DNA of 64,000 bases, taken from NCBI GenBank assembly GCA_001574975.1, contig KQ965794.1, positions 108,839-172,838 on the forward strand, in the 5' to 3' direction. This document shows positions 60,130 through 64,000 of the stretch, piece by piece. Position numbers and translations under genes: made by a program. The notes beneath the pieces were generated by a model. That model saw only the letters and a program-made list of their open reading frames with translations, had not been told where the DNA came from and did no database searches. The stretch is from Gonapodya prolifera JEL478 (Eukaryota; Monoblepharomycota; Monoblepharidomycetes; Monoblepharidales; Gonapodyaceae). Position 1 is the stretch's first letter, and each line of letters opens with the position of its first letter.

Positions 60130-60159
60130 CGTAGGCGCCGTGCCCTACTACTGCTAAAA

Positions 60160-60816
60160 TTACTTGCCGTTGCGAAGGTCATTCTGTGACGGCGCACCCT
60201 GTGTATATCTAATATTTTCAAACGTGACTTCACACCCCGGCCCTGTCGGCGCTTGAACCTCAAACCCAACTCTGTCCGTTTCGCCCTCTCCCGCGTCGCC
60301 AAGTGTGAACAACCTCAACATGCTCCACCACCTCGCGTCTTCCGGAGCGCCGTCAAGCTTCTCGACAGAAGCGTGGAAGTACCACGACCCCCCGCTGCGA
60401 GTTATGCGGAACCAAATCGTGTTGCCGTCCACGAGAAAGTGGTTGCAGTCATCGGACCGACCGCGGGTGACGACGGAGACCGCGCTGGGCTGGCCTTGCG
60501 GAGTGAACTCAAAGCACAATTTGCCCCACGTCTCCTTGTTGCGGTGGACGATGAGGACCCCTGCATCGAACATTCCCTTGAAACCCACGGTGACACGCGC
60601 AGTGAGCTGGAAATCGCCCGACGGTGGCACTCCCAGGAGCTTAGGCGCATCCGGCAGAGCGTCTGTATCGCCGAATGGCTTTCGTGGGTCGAGAAAGAGG
60701 TCCGACTTGGGTGGGGCAGTTGCCGCGACGCAATCGCCGGAGATCGACCACGAAGCCGCGGGGCCATCGTGAACGAAGCTGAATGGAATGCCAGAAATTG
60801 AGATGGGGGAAGACAT
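60160..60816 (-). CDS. DUF1349 (concanavalin-like, enolase-1-regulation-like) protein
   Basis: Intronless, 218 residues from ATG 60816 (MSSPISISGIPFSFVHDGPA). DUF1349 pattern: APPKSDLFLDPRKPFGDTDA, DFQLTARVTVGFKGMFDAGV, LIVHRNKETWGKLCFEFTPQ, PSAVSVVTRGRSDDCNHFLV, IWFRITRSGGSWYFHASVEK, and DRVGFEVQAPTGPGCEVTFE with the end NIRYTQGAPSQNDLRNGK. The family forms a jelly-roll/lectin-like sandwich; yeast relatives have been linked by name to enolase regulation but the biochemical role is unclear. No signal peptide. Convergent and nearly overlapping with the methyltransferase gene. Confidence 0.85.
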   Translation of the reverse strand: MSSPISISGIPFSFVHDGPAASWSISGDCVAATAPPKSDLFLDPRKPFGDTDALPDAPKLLGVPPSGDFQLTARVTVGFKGMFDAGVLIVHRNKETWGKLCFEFTPQGQPSAVSVVTRGRSDDCNHFLVDGNTIWFRITRSGGSWYFHASVEKLDGAPEDARWWSMLRLFTLGDAGEGETDRVGFEVQAPTGPGCEVTFENIRYTQGAPSQNDLRNGK

Positions 60817-60936
60817 GAAAAGCCTGTCAGGAACCCAGTCGTCGTTGCTAATTTTATAAGCGACCGGACCGCCGATTTGCCGTTGAGCCGGTCATGGCCA
60901 CAGTAGTACGCCAATTCATTCGCCTAACTTCCATCA

Positions 60937-61173
60937 ATGTCGCTTGATTTCGGGTCCAAGAATGTCAAATCAAAGTCAGACAGATCGAAAATGCCTGGAG
61001 ATGTCGTCATCCGCGTCAAGAAGAGCGGTGTCTCTGACAGCGAGGTATGTAAGTTCCCACCTCACACCTTTTGCCACTCTCACTTCTACATTCGCTGCTT
61101 GGGTAACATGGCTTTTTGGCAGTCGGGACACTCACCAGCATCCGCGGAATATAGCTCTTTTCAGCACTTATAA
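60937..61173 (+). CDS. Short hypothetical protein, 52 or 78 residues
   Basis: ATG 60937 opens MSLDFGSKNVKSKSDRSKMP then GDVVIRVKKSGVSDSE. A GTATGT donor and a TTTTTGGCAG acceptor would join it in phase 0 to SGHSPASAEYSSFQHL and the TAA at 61171. The intron is itself in frame, so both spliced and unspliced forms are open. Divergent from the DUF1349 gene (120 bp). No family recognised; it may be the 5' remnant of a longer gene broken by the repeat-rich DNA that follows. Confidence 0.3.
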   Translation: MSLDFGSKNVKSKSDRSKMPGDVVIRVKKSGVSDSEVCKFPPHTFCHSHFYIRCLGNMAFWQSGHSPASAEYSSFQHL

Positions 61174-61330
61174 AGGTCTCCTGTGCGCGCACAGTGGTTA
61201 TTTTTAGGAGAACACTTGCGAGAACACCAGAAAGAGGAGAAACATAGGAAAAGTCGTCGTAAAGCAAACGATTGAAATGAACTCTTACAGATGGGCTCCG
61301 GGGGTGAGTGCTGCGGTCAACTGTTGACCA

Positions 61331-61390
61331 AGGAGAACACGGGAGAACACGGGAGAACACGGGAGAACATGGGAGAACACGGGAGAACAC
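61331..61390. repeat. 10-bp minisatellite, six copies of gggagaacac
   Basis: Six contiguous 10-mers, the first aggagaacac and the fourth gggagaacat, the rest identical. The reverse complement gtgttctccc recurs once at 61439-61448, and single relatives (aggagaacac, gcgagaacac) lie at about 61207-61226. Confidence 0.95.
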
Positions 61391-61448
61391 TGGGGTATTC
61401 TCCCGGCGTTCTCTCTGAGCGATAACCTTGTTACCTTAGTGTTCTCCC

Positions 61449-62700
61449 ATTCCTCACCTGGTTATCACGCCGGAAAAATGGATCAACCGTCTGAACAAAG
61501 ACGCCACACCCACTGTTGGCGCTTTTTCGGCGATTCGTCCTCTTTCCAACTGGCTGCGACCGCGGAACACGATTCTATAGTATTCGCGCCGATGCTCCGG
61601 GAGTCTCCAGGTGACATCGCCCTTCTGTACATTCGTAGACACTCAAATCAATGAAAACTGCAAGACGCAGCGTAATGTGCTGAGTAAATGACGCACACAA
61701 GCTTCTCAAGCTTCTTCCTCCGCGATAGCGTCATGTATACTCTCCACGTCACCTTGACGAGATATCTCCGTCTTTGTAATGTTGTTTGACATGGGGAAGG
61801 CTTCACCTTCTGCAATGTTTTCAAAGCACGCCTCACCATCACATAAGACTAGATTTTTCACATATTAAGTGTATTTGATGCTGGTAAGGTACAATTTATG
61901 AAGTGATATGTTCGAAATGGCGTGAAAACAAGTGCATGAGTCGGGGGAGTTCATATATCGACGTCAACTGGCACGTAGACAACGTCAGTGAGAGATTCGG
62001 CCATCGCGCTGCCATAACAAGGCAAAGGAGCGTCTTTTCTACGGAGTTGTGCCTCCGGAACGCTCCGGGAGAGGACTTCACTCCTTTCAGAGCATCTCCC
62101 ACTGGAACTCCACGGAAAGCAGAGACAGCGCGGAAGTTCCTGCTTGCACTCATCGTATGCAATAGTAAAAGTAGCCGGGAGTGGGGAGAGCTCGGAGGAA
62201 AGAGCGTGGTTGCAAGAAATTGTAATTTTAACCTCACAATAGTGCTTCCAGCCATCCACGGTCGAGAGGAATCCCAAAATCAAAGTGTAGTTGACAAGAG
62301 AGACATACTTTCGTCAGTTTTCTTTCGTTTTGACCGCTGGATTTTCGCGATTCCGCCAAGGGTCAGCAGATGACCTTTCCCAAGATCCATTCCACGATTG
62401 GGCGCATCCGGAGGAGTACCACGCAGGCGGTGCAGCGATCTTCATTTAAAATAGAGTTCAAACGACGATGTCTCGGTCCAAGGAGCGCAGTGTTGCAATC
62501 GCTGTTGGTGGTGGAAGCGTTGGGTGACACGACGACGAGGATTGCCCGGGAGGAGGGAGGACGGGCGGGGGAATTCCCTTTTGAGTCCGGTAGAAGCGTT
62601 TTCCGCGAGAGAGAGTCACCGGACGGCACGGGAAGGCGTAGAAAACCATTGTGTTATCCAAGACGGCTGCGGCCGTGTTCTCTCTTTTGGCTGTCCCCAG
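61449..62700. other. Stretch without a confident gene
   Basis: Open frames of about 80-120 codons exist on both strands (for example minus 62283-61951, plus 62370-62828) but none shows a domain of its own. The last part of the plus frame runs into the BTB exon at 62701, so 62370-62640 may contain 5' exons of that gene. Otherwise nothing recognised. Confidence 0.4.
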
Positions 62701-63522
62701 GTTTCTTCCGGAACATGTTCAATGACGTCAGCAATGTTTCCCCCAACCCCACCGGCACAGGGGAGTCGGCCAGTCCCACTGTAGGTCATTTTTCTGTGCT
62801 CCCTGCTGAATTCACTAATCATGTTTGAAAAGATTTTCTTTGCCGAAGATGAGAAAACTATTGCGGCAATGTTCAACTGGCTCTACCACACATTGGAAGC
62901 TTCTATAACCTCCAACAATTATTTGCTGCTGCTTCCACTCGCTGGCAAGTATGATATGCCAGAGCTCATCTCAAACTGTGTTGACTTTTTGACCAGTGAT
63001 TCACTTTCCTCATTGGACACCTGGTGAGTTCTCAAACTTGCCTCAAAGCATGTCACGGACCTGGTCATGAGGAAAACAGTTGTGAATCACTTTGCAAATG
63101 TTGCAAGATGGATTGCAGCAGGGAGTCACCAAAAGGATGTCAGTTGTCTTCCTTACATGATGGAAAGGTTTTCGATGTTGCCATGTGAAATGCATTGCAA
63201 ACTATTTGAGGCTTCTATAACTTTTGATGCTGCACCCATCAGCTGCATCTGAAATCTGATGGAGACCAAAACAATCTTTGCAAGAATCATCAATGTTCTT
63301 TGCATGAAGTTTAGTGTGTTGGTGCAATTTGATATGCTGGCTGCTCTGTTGGACAAGACAAAGAAAAGGGGCTTGGGACAACTAATTTGCAGTGTGGTTT
63401 ATTGTCCTTTTTGCATTGAGGGTATTTGCACTGACTTGTTGGAATTATCGACATGGCAAGAGTGGATCAATCACCTTGATGAGTGTGCAAGCAAAAACGG
63501 AAAGGCCACAACAGAGCTATGA
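62701..63522 (+). pseudogene. BTB/POZ domain gene, probably decayed
   Basis: The exon after the acceptor gctgtccccag reads FFRNMFNDVSNVSPNPTGTG with ESASPT. A ~50-bp intron (gtaggtc ... gtttgaaaag) joins it to IFFAEDEKTIAAMFNWLYHT, then NYLLLLPLAGKYDMPELISN and CVDFLTSDSLSSLDTW. This is the second half of a fungal BTB domain (the VHK..LLxxSPFF start is not visible). Beyond 63027 come frames WIAAGSHQKDVSCLPYMMER, LPCEMHCKLFEASITF and LVQFDMLAALLDKTKKRGLG, plausible for the C-terminal part of such proteins, but separated by stops and frame changes. The downstream part is strongly CpG-depleted. Either a multi-intron gene or a pseudogene. Confidence 0.5.
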
Positions 63523-63703
63523 AAAAGGATGTTCTATTTTACCAAACTGATGGTTTTCATTGGTTACTTGAAGTGGTGGCGTCTAGCAAGACACTTGGCC
63601 AAGAATAAGGTGTGGTGTGATGTCAACCTCAACCAGGCTTCCCACCTCACACATAAAGTCTACTTATATGGCCACTAAAATGCTCACAGAAAGTCTCTAT
63701 GAC

Positions 63704-63983
63704 CCTGCAGGTGACGTCATCATATCTGCCGCAGTTGCCACCAACTCAGACCACTGAGAATAATTCTGGTTGTACTCGGTACTGTCACCCAGCCTGCTGG
63801 GTGACAGCCATTTACATGGCTGTGTGGGGTGGAGTGTGGCACAGCACAGATAGGGGCTGAGTGTGTGGCACAGTGCTGTTAAGGCAAGGCACCTTAGGCG
63901 GCACAGCATGGAACAGTTCCCTAGTTTATATATTCTCCCCTGCAGGACACAGCCCATGTTTGGCGTCGTGGTCCTGCAGGTGA
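63704..63983. repeat. 11-bp direct repeat cctgcaggtga flanking a TATA-bearing segment
   Basis: The word occurs at 63704-63714 and 63973-63983. A related ccctgcagga lies between them next to tttatatatt (about 63925). The segment also repeats gtgtggcacag twice (about 63834 and 63864). This could be part of a transposon end or LTR, but no element is proven. Confidence 0.5.
63782..63822. repeat. Two adjacent perfect hairpins
   Basis: Stem 1 pairs ctgtcacccag (63782-63792) with ctgggtgacag (63797-63807) around a cctg loop. Stem 2 pairs cagccat (63805-63811) with atggctg (63816-63822) around ttac. The two stems overlap by three bases, so they would compete or form alternately. Confidence 0.85.
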
Positions 63984-64000
63984 GACTATGTCACATCTAC

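Larger units (their letters stand above)
62941..64000. other. CpG-depleted terminal block
   Basis: By direct count 62941-63660 contains about five CpG dinucleotides in 720 bp, whereas TpG and CpA are abundant; neighbouring genes to the left are CpG-rich. From 63661 to the window end there are about six more in 340 bp. The right end (63520-64000) has no supported gene and carries hairpins and short direct repeats. Confidence 0.8.

Overview
The window is a gene-dense piece of a eukaryotic nuclear genome. Almost every gene is split by short introns (about 50-300 bp) with GT...AG ends, and coding and non-coding strands alternate freely. The content points to an early-diverging, probably zoosporic (chytrid-like) fungus. 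Both propionyl-CoA carboxylase subunits are present, a pathway that most Dikarya replaced with the methylcitrate cycle. An EF-hand/WD40 protein of the WDR49/WDR64 type is usually found in flagellated lineages. A membrane sensor of dCache-HAMP type, a GH47/GH38 mannosidase pair and fungal-style PLC, P450 and MpaB-like genes complete the picture. The lineage call is inference from gene content only.

Layout, left to right. 1-868 (-): PKA catalytic subunit, cut by the window edge. 1185-3964 (-): PEX5. 4027-4674 (-): unknown. 4861-7303 (+): dCache/HAMP sensor without an output domain. 8427-11656 (+): NAK-family (Ark/Prk/AAK1) kinase. 11765-15083 (-) and 15594-18301 (+): PCCA and PCCB, head to head around one ~510-bp promoter region. 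18551-21955 (-): EF-hand/WD40 protein. 22116-23448 (-): NmrA-like protein. 23.4-25.2 kb: gene-poor, holding a degenerate copy of the 3' end of the next gene. 25211-28097 (-): AidB/ACDH-11-like acyl-CoA dehydrogenase, divergent from an F-box protein (28315-30221, +). 30519-32384 (+): mitochondrial BCAT.

Then come three oxidative/hydrolytic genes in tandem: a secreted type-B carboxylesterase (32982-35088), a P450 (35361-37646) and an MpaB/DUF2236-like oxygenase (37847-39520). They are followed by a disordered single-pass membrane protein (40193-41828), a GH47 mannosidase (42103-43979, -), a gamma-glutamylcyclotransferase-like gene with a probable frameshift (44228-45413, -), a secreted Cys-rich protein (45837-46480, +), an unknown protein (46937-48218, -) sharing a 121-bp promoter with a GH38 alpha-mannosidase (48340-53844, +), PI-PLC (54071-57806, -), small and unknown genes, a methyltransferase and a DUF1349 protein.

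The right end changes character: a 10-bp minisatellite, a decayed BTB/POZ gene, and about 1 kb of strongly CpG-depleted, hairpin-bearing sequence. This looks like the edge of a methylated or repeat-derived block.

Functional themes are mitochondrial branched-chain/odd-chain catabolism (BCAT feeds propionyl-CoA to PCC; an acyl-CoA dehydrogenase lies nearby), signalling (PKA, PLC, NAK kinase, sensor), peroxisomal import and mannose-glycan processing. All exon joins were read by eye. Gene ends are stop codons I located. Starts are the best in-frame ATG and are less certain.
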